Source of the DNA: an uncultured Oscillospiraceae bacterium | Lineage (GTDB): Bacteria; Bacillota; Clostridia; Oscillospirales; Acutalibacteraceae | Reading direction: 5' to 3' | NCBI GenBank assembly: GCA_900546785.1 | Contig: URED01000003.1 | Coordinates: 1-64,000 of the forward strand | DNA: 64,000 nt | Part shown: one piece after another, positions 44,277-52,800 of the stretch | Position numbering within the stretch: the first letter of the stretch is position 1 | Layout of the letters: the number at the start of each line of letters is the position of its first letter | Position numbers and translations under genes: made by a program | Notes under the pieces: model-generated | Told to the model about the DNA's origin: nothing | Database searches by the model: none | The model's input: only the letters and a program-made list of their open reading frames with translations

Positions 44277-44989
44277 GTTTTACACACCTCCAGCGCTTCT
44301 TTCAGATTGAGCGTGCCGCTGTAAATGCTTTTGCCGCAGATTGCGCCGTAAAGCGACAGCGATTTCAGCGCTTTGATATCCTCTATATTCGTGATACCGC
44401 CGGAGGCGATGATATTGCAGGAAACGGCATGATCAATCTCTTCAAGCTGCGCAAGATTGGGGCCTGAGAGCGTACCGTCCTTGGAAATATCGGTAAAAAT
44501 GATCGTTTCCACGCCAAACTGCTCCATTTTTTTTGCAAGCTCGGTAAAATAGATATCGGAAGTCTGCGTCCAGCCCTCTGCAGCGGCATAGCCGTTTTTG
44601 GCGTCTATGCCAACAGCGATCTTATTTCCGAATTCCCCTGCCGCCTCTTTGACGAGCTGCGGGTCTTTCAGTGCGACAGAACCGAGTATCACCCTTGAAA
44701 TACCGCCCGACAGGTAAAATTCAATATCCCGCATCGTTCTGATACCGCCGCCGAGCTCGACTTTAAGAGAAGTATTTTCGGCAACGCTCAGAAAGATATC
44801 CGTATTCACGCGCTTTTTCTGCAAAGAGCCGTCAAGATCCACCATATGGATCCACTCTGCGCCGGCTTTTTCAAATTCCTTTGCCGTATCCAAAGCGTTT
44901 TCGGCTACCTGACCGGCGGTGGAGAAATCGCCCTTATACAGCCTTACGGGTTTACCGCCCATGATATCAACAGCAGGCAAGATGATCAT
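44273..44989 (-). CDS. hisA: ProFAR isomerase (HisA)
   Basis: A 238-residue beta/alpha barrel with the catalytic Asp pair in [11 protein letters not shown] and [13 protein letters not shown] and phosphate loops GGGIR and ASGGI. It performs the Amadori isomerisation of ProFAR to PRFAR. The TAATG overlap with hisB shows coupling. The expected hisH between hisB and hisA is missing. Confidence 0.93.
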   Translation of the reverse strand: MIILPAVDIMGGKPVRLYKGDFSTAGQVAENALDTAKEFEKAGAEWIHMVDLDGSLQKKRVNTDIFLSVAENTSLKVELGGGIRTMRDIEFYLSGGISRVILGSVALKDPQLVKEAAGEFGNKIAVGIDAKNGYAAAEGWTQTSDIYFTELAKKMEQFGVETIIFTDISKDGTLSGPNLAQLEEIDHAVSCNIIASGGITNIEDIKALKSLSLYGAICGKSIYSGTLNLKEALEVCKT

Positions 44990-45564
44990 TACAACACCCC
45001 TTTTGTTGAGAGCACGCCGCCGTCCTTTTGCGCAACGGCAGCATGAAGGGCATGACCGAACGCCTTGAACAGCGCCTCAATAATATGATGCGAATTATTG
45101 CCGTAAAGCGCGTTCAAGTGGAGCGTTATACCCGCGTTCTGCGCAACGGCGCGGAAAAATTCCACAGTGCAGCAGGTTTCGTAATCGCCGCATCTTTCCT
45201 CTGCGAAATCCGCGTTGAAAACAAGATACGGTCTGTTTGATATATCAAGCGCGCAGAAAGCAAGCGCTTCATCCATGGGAACATAAAATGAACCGTAGCG
45301 CGCAATGCCGCCCATATCGCCGAGCGCCTGCCCGATGGCGGTTCCGAGCGCGATACCCGTATCCTCTACCGTATGGTGGGTATCGACCTCAAGATCGCCC
45401 TTAACGCTGAGCGAAAGGCCAAAACCGCCGTGAACGGCAAAAGCCGTAAGCATATGATCAAAAAAACCGATGCCGGTATGTATTTCCACAGCGCCGCCGT
45501 CCAGCGAAAGCGCAAGGCTGATATCCGTTTCTTTCGTTTTTCTGTTAATCTGAGCCGTTCTCAT
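44989..45564 (-). CDS. hisB: Imidazoleglycerol-phosphate dehydratase
   Basis: A 191-residue monofunctional HisB with two Mn-binding HHxxE repeats (DTHHTVED and NSHHIIEALFKAF) and the FFDHML motif. It dehydrates imidazole glycerol phosphate. The fused phosphatase domain of enterobacterial HisB is absent. The ATG follows GGAGGG. It lies 15 bases after the DUF3006 gene. Confidence 0.95.
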   Translation of the reverse strand: MRTAQINRKTKETDISLALSLDGGAVEIHTGIGFFDHMLTAFAVHGGFGLSLSVKGDLEVDTHHTVEDTGIALGTAIGQALGDMGGIARYGSFYVPMDEALAFCALDISNRPYLVFNADFAEERCGDYETCCTVEFFRAVAQNAGITLHLNALYGNNSHHIIEALFKAFGHALHAAVAQKDGGVLSTKGVL

Positions 45565-45579
45565 AGTAACCCTCCGAGA

Positions 45580-45783
45580 TTATTTTGATCTGCCGAACAG
45601 GCGTTTGAGCTTTTCTTCATTCTGCGCTTTGAGCGCCTGCGCCTGAGACGGATCGGCAGTTATATGATATACGCCGCCCTCCGCCGCATTTTCAAAAAGA
45701 CATACAGGGGCGTTTGCAGTTTTGCCGTTTTCAAGCTCCAAAACCGCCGTATCTTTTTCAATTCTGTTAATGATAACTCTCAT
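45580..45783 (-). CDS. DUF3006 small protein
   Basis: A 67-residue protein, probably a small beta-barrel (MRVIINRIEKDTAVLELENG, APVCLFENAAEGGVYHI) with a basic C-terminal helix. DUF3006 genes are typically coupled to ComEC/Rec2-like MBL hydrolases; here the ATG lies within the last codons of that gene (17-base overlap). Function unknown. Confidence 0.8.
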   Translation of the reverse strand: MRVIINRIEKDTAVLELENGKTANAPVCLFENAAEGGVYHITADPSQAQALKAQNEEKLKRLFGRSK

Positions 45784-46888
45784 CGTAATCCGCCATGCAG
45801 TTTTTACAGGGCGTATAACCCTCGCTTTCCAGCTGTTCAACTGATTTTGAAGTAAATTCTTTATTCTTTTCAGACATATTTGCAGCAAAGGAACAATCCG
45901 GCAGATGGATCTTTTTAGAAGAAGTATTTAAAATATAGGAATATTCGGCGCTCTGCTGCGCGGCAGAAGTTGTTTCTGCCGAAGTCTGCGCCTGAGATGA
46001 TGTTTCAGCCGGCGTTTCGGCGTTCTGAGAAGTATTGACCGTTAATCCTTCGCCGTCTGACGTGATCACGATATTGCCGAGCAGATCCGTGCGCAGGATC
46101 TGCGCGCCCGCATTCTGCCAGCGGCCGACCGCTTCGGCGGACGGATGACCGTAAGAATTGTCCTTGCCCACCTCAAACACGGCATACTGCGGGGATACAC
46201 GGTCTGCAAACTGCTGTGAAGAAGAGGTATCAGAACCGTGGTGACCTACCTTAATCACGTTTGCCGAAACATCAGCCGTGATCTGCTGCTCAGAAAGTTC
46301 TTCGGCGTCACCCATAAACAGAAACGAAGTGCTGCCGTAAGTCAGCTTAAGCACAGCGGAATAATTATTAAGCTCGCTGTATTCGTCTTCTACGGGTGCA
46401 AGAAATTCGGCGCAAAGCCCGTTTTCATCTATAACGCCCACGGACGCAGCCGCCTGCGTAACCATGCAGCCCTCTGCCTCAACTCTGTCCAGAAATTCGC
46501 CGTAGATTGCGGACGATGACGAGACATTCGGCATATACACATTTTCCACATCAAAATCGGCAAGCACCTGCGGCAGACCGCCGATATGATCGGAATGCGG
46601 ATGCGTTGCAACAAGATAGGTGATCTCACTGTAACCGAGCGAGGAGATATAGCTGCAAACGGTTTCCCCGTATTCCCTTTCACCGCCGTCTATGAGCATC
46701 GTTTCTCCGCCGGGCAATTCAATAAATTCGCTGTCTCCCTGCCCTACGTCTATAAAATGCACGGCAAGCATTCCGTTTTGAGCGGCGCCGGAAAATGAAG
46801 TTGCCTCACTGCCTACAGGCGCCGAGCAGGCGCACAAAAGCGCTGTCACCATCACGGCAAAAACTGCCGCGATCCTTTTGAATCGCAT
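45767..46888 (-). CDS. ComEC/Rec2-like MBL-fold lipoprotein with C-terminal Cys/His motif
   Basis: A 373-residue lipoprotein: the signal peptide ends in the lipobox LLCAC, so it is anchored outside the membrane. The MBL domain (about 45-285) is of the ComEC type: FIDVGQGDSEFI, THPHSDHIGG, FMGDAE and KVGHHGSDTSS. A Ser/Thr/Gln-rich linker follows, then a short domain (about 315-370) with HLPDC ... CKNC, like the Ada-type zinc-binding ends of secreted nucleases. It is probably an extracellular nuclease or phosphodiesterase; full ComEC channel helices are lacking. It is embedded between hisD and hisB. Confidence 0.82.
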   Translation of the reverse strand: MRFKRIAAVFAVMVTALLCACSAPVGSEATSFSGAAQNGMLAVHFIDVGQGDSEFIELPGGETMLIDGGEREYGETVCSYISSLGYSEITYLVATHPHSDHIGGLPQVLADFDVENVYMPNVSSSSAIYGEFLDRVEAEGCMVTQAAASVGVIDENGLCAEFLAPVEDEYSELNNYSAVLKLTYGSTSFLFMGDAEELSEQQITADVSANVIKVGHHGSDTSSSQQFADRVSPQYAVFEVGKDNSYGHPSAEAVGRWQNAGAQILRTDLLGNIVITSDGEGLTVNTSQNAETPAETSSQAQTSAETTSAAQQSAEYSYILNTSSKKIHLPDCSFAANMSEKNKEFTSKSVEQLESEGYTPCKNCMADYDESYH

Positions 46889-46889
46889 A

Positions 46890-48170
46890 TTAAAATCTGA
46901 CCTTTATACTGTTTGCGTGCGCCGTTAAGCCCTCTGTTTCGGCAAGGGTGATAATATCGTCCTTCGCTTTTTTCAATTCCGCTTCCGTATAATAAATGAA
47001 AGAAGATTTTTTGATAAAGCTGTCTACAGACAGCGGGCTGAAGAACCTTGCCGTGCCGCTTGTGGGCAGCACATGGTTGGGGCCGGCATAGTAATCGCCG
47101 AGCGGCTCGGGCGACCAATGGCCCAAAAATACCGAGCCGGCGTTATCCAGCATACCTATATATTTCAGCGGCTCCTCCACACACATTTCAAGATGCTCCG
47201 GCGCAAGCTCGTTTGCAAATTTGATCGCCTGCTGCATATCCTCGCAAACGATGATCTCGCCGTAATCCTGAAGCGAGCGTTCTATGATCTCCTGCCTTTC
47301 AAGGAATTTGATCTGCCGCTCGATTTCCTTTACCGTAGCGCGGGCAACGGTTTCTGAAGTTGTGAGCAGAATGGCGGACGCCATTTGGTCATGCTCTGCC
47401 TGGCTCATAAGATCAGCCGCAAGGAAAGCGGGCTTTGCAGACTTATCCGCAACGATCAGGATCTCAGACGGGCCGGCGACCATATCTATATCCACAACGC
47501 CGTAAAGAAGCCGCTTTGCAGTTGCAACAAAGATATTGCCGGGGCCTACGATCTTATCCACCTTCGGTATCTTTTCCGTGCCGTAAGCAAGGGCGGCTAT
47601 TGCCTGTGCGCCGCCGCAAAGGAATACTTTATCCACACCGGCGACCGCCGCCGCAGCCATGATATAGGGATTGGGATTGCCCTCCGCGCCGGGGGGCGTG
47701 ACCATTATAATCTCTTTTACACCTGCGATCTTTGCGGGAACGGCATTCATAAGCACGGAACTCGGATATGCCGCCGTGCCGCCGGGAACGTAGATGCCCA
47801 CTCTGTGCAGGCCCCTGATGCGCTGACCCATGATAACGCCGTTTTGCTCCGTAGTGAGCCAGCTTTGCTGCGCCTGCCTTTGATGAAAGCGGAAAATATT
47901 TTCCTGTGCGCGCGTAATGGCGGCTTTAAAATCATCGTCAACAAGATCAAGATACTGCTGAAGCTCGTCCTTTTCTATAACGGTTTTTTTAGGCACGCTG
48001 CCGTCAAAGCGGGAGGTATATTCGCGAACCGCCTCGTCGCCGCCCTCCTTTACGCCGTTTATAATCGAGGTAACGATCTCTAAGATCTTAGGATCGGTCT
48101 CCCCGCTGCGCTTTTTCAGATTTTCAACAACGGCGTACTCGGCTTTTCCGTTTGCTTTTGTAATTTTCAT
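46890..48170 (-). CDS. hisD: Histidinol dehydrogenase
   Basis: A 426-residue zinc- and NAD-dependent HisD that oxidises histidinol to histidine in the last two steps. Motifs: YVPGGTAAYPSSVLMN, VDMVAGPSEILIVAD and MSQAEHDQ (zinc ligands Gln/His), HLEM and PTSGTARFFSPLSV. It lies 13 bases after hisZG and one base before the lipoprotein gene. Confidence 0.95.
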   Translation of the reverse strand: MKITKANGKAEYAVVENLKKRSGETDPKILEIVTSIINGVKEGGDEAVREYTSRFDGSVPKKTVIEKDELQQYLDLVDDDFKAAITRAQENIFRFHQRQAQQSWLTTEQNGVIMGQRIRGLHRVGIYVPGGTAAYPSSVLMNAVPAKIAGVKEIIMVTPPGAEGNPNPYIMAAAAVAGVDKVFLCGGAQAIAALAYGTEKIPKVDKIVGPGNIFVATAKRLLYGVVDIDMVAGPSEILIVADKSAKPAFLAADLMSQAEHDQMASAILLTTSETVARATVKEIERQIKFLERQEIIERSLQDYGEIIVCEDMQQAIKFANELAPEHLEMCVEEPLKYIGMLDNAGSVFLGHWSPEPLGDYYAGPNHVLPTSGTARFFSPLSVDSFIKKSSFIYYTEAELKKAKDDIITLAETEGLTAHANSIKVRF

Positions 48171-48183
48171 TTAAAGACCTCTT

Positions 48184-49794
48184 TTACACTTTACTTGCAA
48201 GCTCCAGATCGGAAAGGAAGGATTCGATCTCCTGCTTTCTGAGTTTCATGGAAGCCATATTTACGATTACTCTTGCGGAGATGGGCATGATCTCCTCCAC
48301 AACCTCAAGCCCGTTTTCTTTCAGGGTTGAGCCTGTTTCAACAATATCCACGATACCGTCCGCAAGACCGAGCAGCGGAGCAAGCTCCACGCTGCCCTCT
48401 ATTTTGATAACGTCCACATCCATGCCCTTTGCGCGGAAAAATTCCTTTGCCACCTTTGGGTATTTGGACGCGACTGTTTTTCTGGAATAGCCGCTGAAGA
48501 AATCCGTGCCTTTCGGGCAGGCAAGCGCAAAGCGGCACTTGCCGATATTGAGATCCATGACCTCATAAAACGAACTGCCGTGCTCCACGATCGTATCCTT
48601 TCCGACGATGCCGATATCACACACGCCGTGCTCAACATAAGTTATGACATCGGGCGCTTTGGAAAGCACCGCTTCATATCCGTCCACGGGAAGGATGAGC
48701 CTTCTGCCTTTGTTTTCAAGCTGAGCGGTATCCAGCCCCATGATTTTGAAAAGCTTTACGCTTGATTTTTCAAGCCTGCCTTTTGTAAGCGCGATCCTGA
48801 GCGGACGCTCTACGTTTATGACCTCGTGCATAACGTCAAACAGGGCGTTGATATCCACGGCAAAACCGATAGCGGGCGCGTCCAGCCCGAATTTTGCGAT
48901 CAGATTATCATACCGACCGCCGGAAAGGACGGAAACACCGGAGCCCTCCGCATAGCCCCTGAAGATCACGCCTGTATAATAATTTGAGCGGTTGACGAGG
49001 CCGAGATCTATCATAACATGCTTGCCGTGGCCGCGCTCGCAGAGCTTATCATAGATATTTCCCAGGTAATCAAGGGCGGCATTTGCCCGTTCGGAAGAGT
49101 AAAGGCGCTTTGCTTCTTCAAGCACTTCCGGGCCGCCGAAAAGGCGCGGAAGCATACGGAGCACTCTTGTTTGCACGGTATCGCCTATTGTGGAAAGCAG
49201 ATCGCTCAGGGCGGCAAAATTTTTGCTTTCCGTAAGCGAGCATATCTCCGCTTTTTGGGAGGAATCTATATCCATATCATCAAGGATGGCGTTGAAAAAG
49301 TCCGCATGGCCGATCTCAAGCGAATAGGACTTCAGATCGGAACGTTCAAGCGCCTCCAGCGCCATGGTAAGCACTTCCATATCGGCATCGGCAGAGCCGT
49401 CGCCTATAAGCTCTATACCGCTTTGCGGGATCTCATCCGTTCTGCCGGCATAGGCTTTATTTCTGGAAAAAACATTCTGATTATAATAAAGCCTTACCGG
49501 GAAATCAGCGCTGCTGAGCCTTGTTGCAACAAGGCGGGCAATGGGCATTGTGTTATCCGGGCGCAAAACGGTAGTTCTGCCGTAAGCGTCGGTAAGCTTA
49601 TACATAATATCCGATTCCATACCCGTATCGTTTTCAAAAACGTCTATATACTCTATAGCCGGGGTGATGACCTTGCGGTAGTTTTTTTCCTTATATAACT
49701 GTGAAAGCGTAGTTTCTATCTTTTTTCTGTCATCACATTCCTCAAAGAGCAGATCTCTGCTGCCCTGAGGCGTAAGCTTTGCATATTTGTTCAT
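48184..49794 (-). CDS. hisZG: Fused ATP phosphoribosyltransferase: HisZ regulatory domain + HisG catalytic domain
   Basis: One 536-residue chain contains both subunits of the hetero-octameric ATP phosphoribosyltransferase. Residues 1-320 are HisZ, a histidyl-tRNA-synthetase-like regulator (LTPQGSRDLLFEE, LRPDNTMPIAR, LSGGRYDNLIAKFG). From about residue 332 a short-form HisG begins (RPLRIALTKGRLEKSSVK, GIVGKDT, GIVDIVETGSTLKENGL). No stop or frameshift separates the two, and the linker is only about ten residues. The enzyme makes phosphoribosyl-ATP from ATP and PRPP and is feedback-inhibited by histidine. The promoter carries a palindrome at the start site. Confidence 0.92.
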   Translation of the reverse strand: MNKYAKLTPQGSRDLLFEECDDRKKIETTLSQLYKEKNYRKVITPAIEYIDVFENDTGMESDIMYKLTDAYGRTTVLRPDNTMPIARLVATRLSSADFPVRLYYNQNVFSRNKAYAGRTDEIPQSGIELIGDGSADADMEVLTMALEALERSDLKSYSLEIGHADFFNAILDDMDIDSSQKAEICSLTESKNFAALSDLLSTIGDTVQTRVLRMLPRLFGGPEVLEEAKRLYSSERANAALDYLGNIYDKLCERGHGKHVMIDLGLVNRSNYYTGVIFRGYAEGSGVSVLSGGRYDNLIAKFGLDAPAIGFAVDINALFDVMHEVINVERPLRIALTKGRLEKSSVKLFKIMGLDTAQLENKGRRLILPVDGYEAVLSKAPDVITYVEHGVCDIGIVGKDTIVEHGSSFYEVMDLNIGKCRFALACPKGTDFFSGYSRKTVASKYPKVAKEFFRAKGMDVDVIKIEGSVELAPLLGLADGIVDIVETGSTLKENGLEVVEEIMPISARVIVNMASMKLRKQEIESFLSDLELASKV

Positions 49795-49815
49795 ATTGCT
49801 ACTCCGTCAGAATAC

Positions 49816-49836
49816 TTTAGCGTGTTAACGCTTTAA
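49816..49836 (-). promoter_or_regulatory. Candidate operator of the his operon
   Basis: AGCGT-GTTA-ACGCT (49819-49832) is a perfect 5-bp inverted repeat around a GTTA centre, just downstream of the -10. The GTTAAC core resembles operators of TrpR-family regulators such as the proposed Firmicute HisR (YerC); this assignment is an inference. Confidence 0.5.
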
Positions 49837-49837
49837 T

Positions 49838-49866
49838 ATGCTACCACATTGAATTGCACTTGTCAA
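49838..49866 (-). promoter_or_regulatory. Promoter of the his operon
   Basis: Minus-strand TTGACA (49861-49866), 17-base spacer, TAGCAT (49838-49843). It begins right at the polC stop codon, so the his genes have a separate promoter. No T-box or attenuator fits in the 72-base gap. Confidence 0.75.
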
Positions 49867-52800
49867 CTAAAAACCGAACAGCGAGATCTGGTTGCTTGCG
49901 GGAAGATCGCCGAGAGCGCCTACCTCGCGCAGCGAATCCACAACGCTTTGGCCGATGCCGGCGCGCGCCATAAGATCGTCGCAGGAGAGAAAATCACCGT
50001 TTCCGTCATGGACGGCGGCAGATATCTGCTTTGCAGCGTTTTCACCGATACCGGCTATTGCAGTAAACGGCAGGCGTATCTTGCCGTCTTCTATCTTATA
50101 AACGCGCCAGTCTGATTTATAAAGATCAACGGGCAGGAACTCAATGCCGCGGCAAAGCATTTCTATAACGATCTGAAGGATAACGTAAGTATCGCTCTCC
50201 TTTTGCGTTATGGTGCCGTTTTCCTTATGGGCTTTGATCTCCGCCATTTTGGCTTTAACGGCGCTCTTGCCGGCAACCGCGGCAGCAGCGTCAAGATCGC
50301 CGCCGCGAACGGTAAAGAACGCGCTGTAATACTCAACGGGATAGTATATCTTATACCAGCCGAGGCGAAGCGCAGCGATAACATATGCCGCAGCATGCGC
50401 CTTGGGGAACATGTATTTAATTTTATAGCAGGAATCTATGTACCACTGCTCCACGCCGATCTCCTTCATTCTTTCCTCATAGGGAGGAAGTTCTTTCGGC
50501 GCTTTGCCCTTTCTTGTGATCTCCATTATTTTGAAGCAATCCTTTTTTGAAAGGGGCGAGGGTTTACCTGTCTTTTCCTCATATTGTTTTGCTTTATGTA
50601 TAAGGTAAGTCATAATGCCGTCTCGGCAGCCGATTACCTTGGATATGGTGCAGGTGCCGTTATGGATCAGCTCCTGCGCATTGCCAAGCCAAACATCCGT
50701 GCCATGCGAAAGACCGGAGATCTGAAGCAGATCCGAAAACGTTTTGGGCTGCGCCTCCACAAGCATGCTGAGCGTGAACGGCGTGCCCATTTCGGGTATG
50801 GAAAGCGTACTGGTTTGGCAATCAATATCCTCAGGTGAAACGCCGATCGGCTCTGTGGAAGTGAGCATCTGATAAAGCTTGGGGTCGCATATATCCACAT
50901 CCATAACCGGGATTCCGGTCGCGTCCTCAATAAATTTATAGAGCGTGGGAACATCGTGGCCGAGCTCATCCAGCTTGAGCAAAGTATCATGAAGCGCATT
51001 TTTGAAATCAAAATGCGTTGTAAGTGTCTCCTTAGAAGCATCGTCAGACGGATACTGAACGGGCGTAAAATCCTCCACCTCATATTCGGCGGGAACAACA
51101 ACCATGCCGCCGGGGTGCTGACCCGTGGTGCGCTTGATGCCCGTGCAGCCGGCGGTGAGCCTGTCCTCCTCCGCCTTGGGAACCTTTAAGCCGCGCTCTT
51201 CAAGGTATTTTTTTACATAACCGTAAGCCGTTTTATCCGCCACGGTAGAAGTGGTGCCGGCTTTAAAAACGTGGGTCTTGCCGAAAAGCTCTTCCGTAAA
51301 TTTATGCGACTGGGATTGGAAATCGCCGCTGAAATTCAGGTCTATATCCGGCTCCTTATCGCCGTCAAAACCAAGGAAGGTCTCAAACGGGATCTCATGC
51401 CCGTCTCTGTCCATAGGCGTGCCGCAGTGCGGACAGTTCTTGGGCGGAAGATCAAAACCGGAGCCGACGGAACCGTCCTTAATAAATTCGCTGTGCTTGC
51501 ACTTGGGGCACACGTAATGCGGCGGAAGCGGATTGACCTCCGATATACCGCCGAGATGCGCCACGAGCGAGGAACCGACCGAACCTCTTGAGCCTACAAG
51601 ATAGCCGTGCTCCTCAGAATTCTTAACAAGCCTTTTTGCGATAACATAAAGCACCGCATAGCCGTGCTTGATGATGGAATCCAGCTCCTTTTGAAGCCTT
51701 GGACCTACATCTTCGGGTACGGGATCGCCGTATTTCTCCTTTGCGTTTTTCCAGCAGGTCTCTGTAAGCTCCTCCTCTGCGCCGTCAATATGCGGCTGGA
51801 AGGTGCCCGGGGGAATCGGAACCACGTCGTCATCTATCATATCCGCGATATGATTGGGGTTATAAATGACGAATTCTTTTGCTCTTTCCCCTGCCCAGCT
51901 AAAATCATGAAGCATCTCATCCGTGGTCTTTAAATAGAGGGGCGCCTGCATATCCGCGTCCTCAAACCCTTGGGAAGCCATGATGATCGCTCTGTATTTT
52001 GCGTCGTAATCATTCAGAAAATGCACGTCGCCGGTGGCAACGGTCATTTTGCCGAGCCTGTCCGCCGAGGCAACGATGCGTTTGTTTATATCAATCAGAT
52101 CCTGCTCTGTTCGGACTTTCCAGTAAACGTTTTTACGCTCTTCGCCCTTTTTATTTACGATAAATTCCTCATTGCTTTTTCTGAGCATAAATTCGTTATT
52201 TCCGTTGGGCTGGATCTCAAGATAATCGTAAAAGGATGAGATCTCATCAAGCTCCTCATCCGTTGCGCCGTTTAAGATCGCCTGATACACCTCGCCCTGC
52301 TCGCAGGCAGAGCCGATGATGATACCGTTTCTGTGCTGTTTTAAGATCGATTTCGGGATCAGCGGGCGCTTTTTAAAATATTTGGTATTGCTGGCGGAAA
52401 TATGCTTATAAAGCACTTTCCTGCCCTCTAAGCTCTTAATGAGAAATATGATATGATAGCGCGGGAAGCTGCCGACCTTCATATTCATGAAATCCGGGTA
52501 TTTCTCGTCGTCAACAAGATAGCCCTCCATACCGCAGATGAGCTTTATGCCGGCGCTTTTGGCCGCCTTGCTTGCCTCCGGCAGCGCCTGAACAACGCCG
52601 TGGTCCGTAACGGCAACGGCCTTATGCCCCCACCTTGCGGCTGTTTTTACAAGATTGGACGGAGAGGAAACGCCGTCCATAGCCGAAAGGGAGGTATGCA
52701 GGTGCAGCTCTACTCTTTTTTCCGGCGCGGTATCCTCTTTCTGCGCTTTCATAACCGAGGAGATACCTTCCGGCATAATAACAAATTCGCTTGAATATTT

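Noticed and set aside
49795-49866. Possible T-box riboswitch ahead of the his operon.
   Set aside because: The gap is only 72 bases and already holds the promoter and a palindrome; no T-box sequence or specifier hairpin fits.
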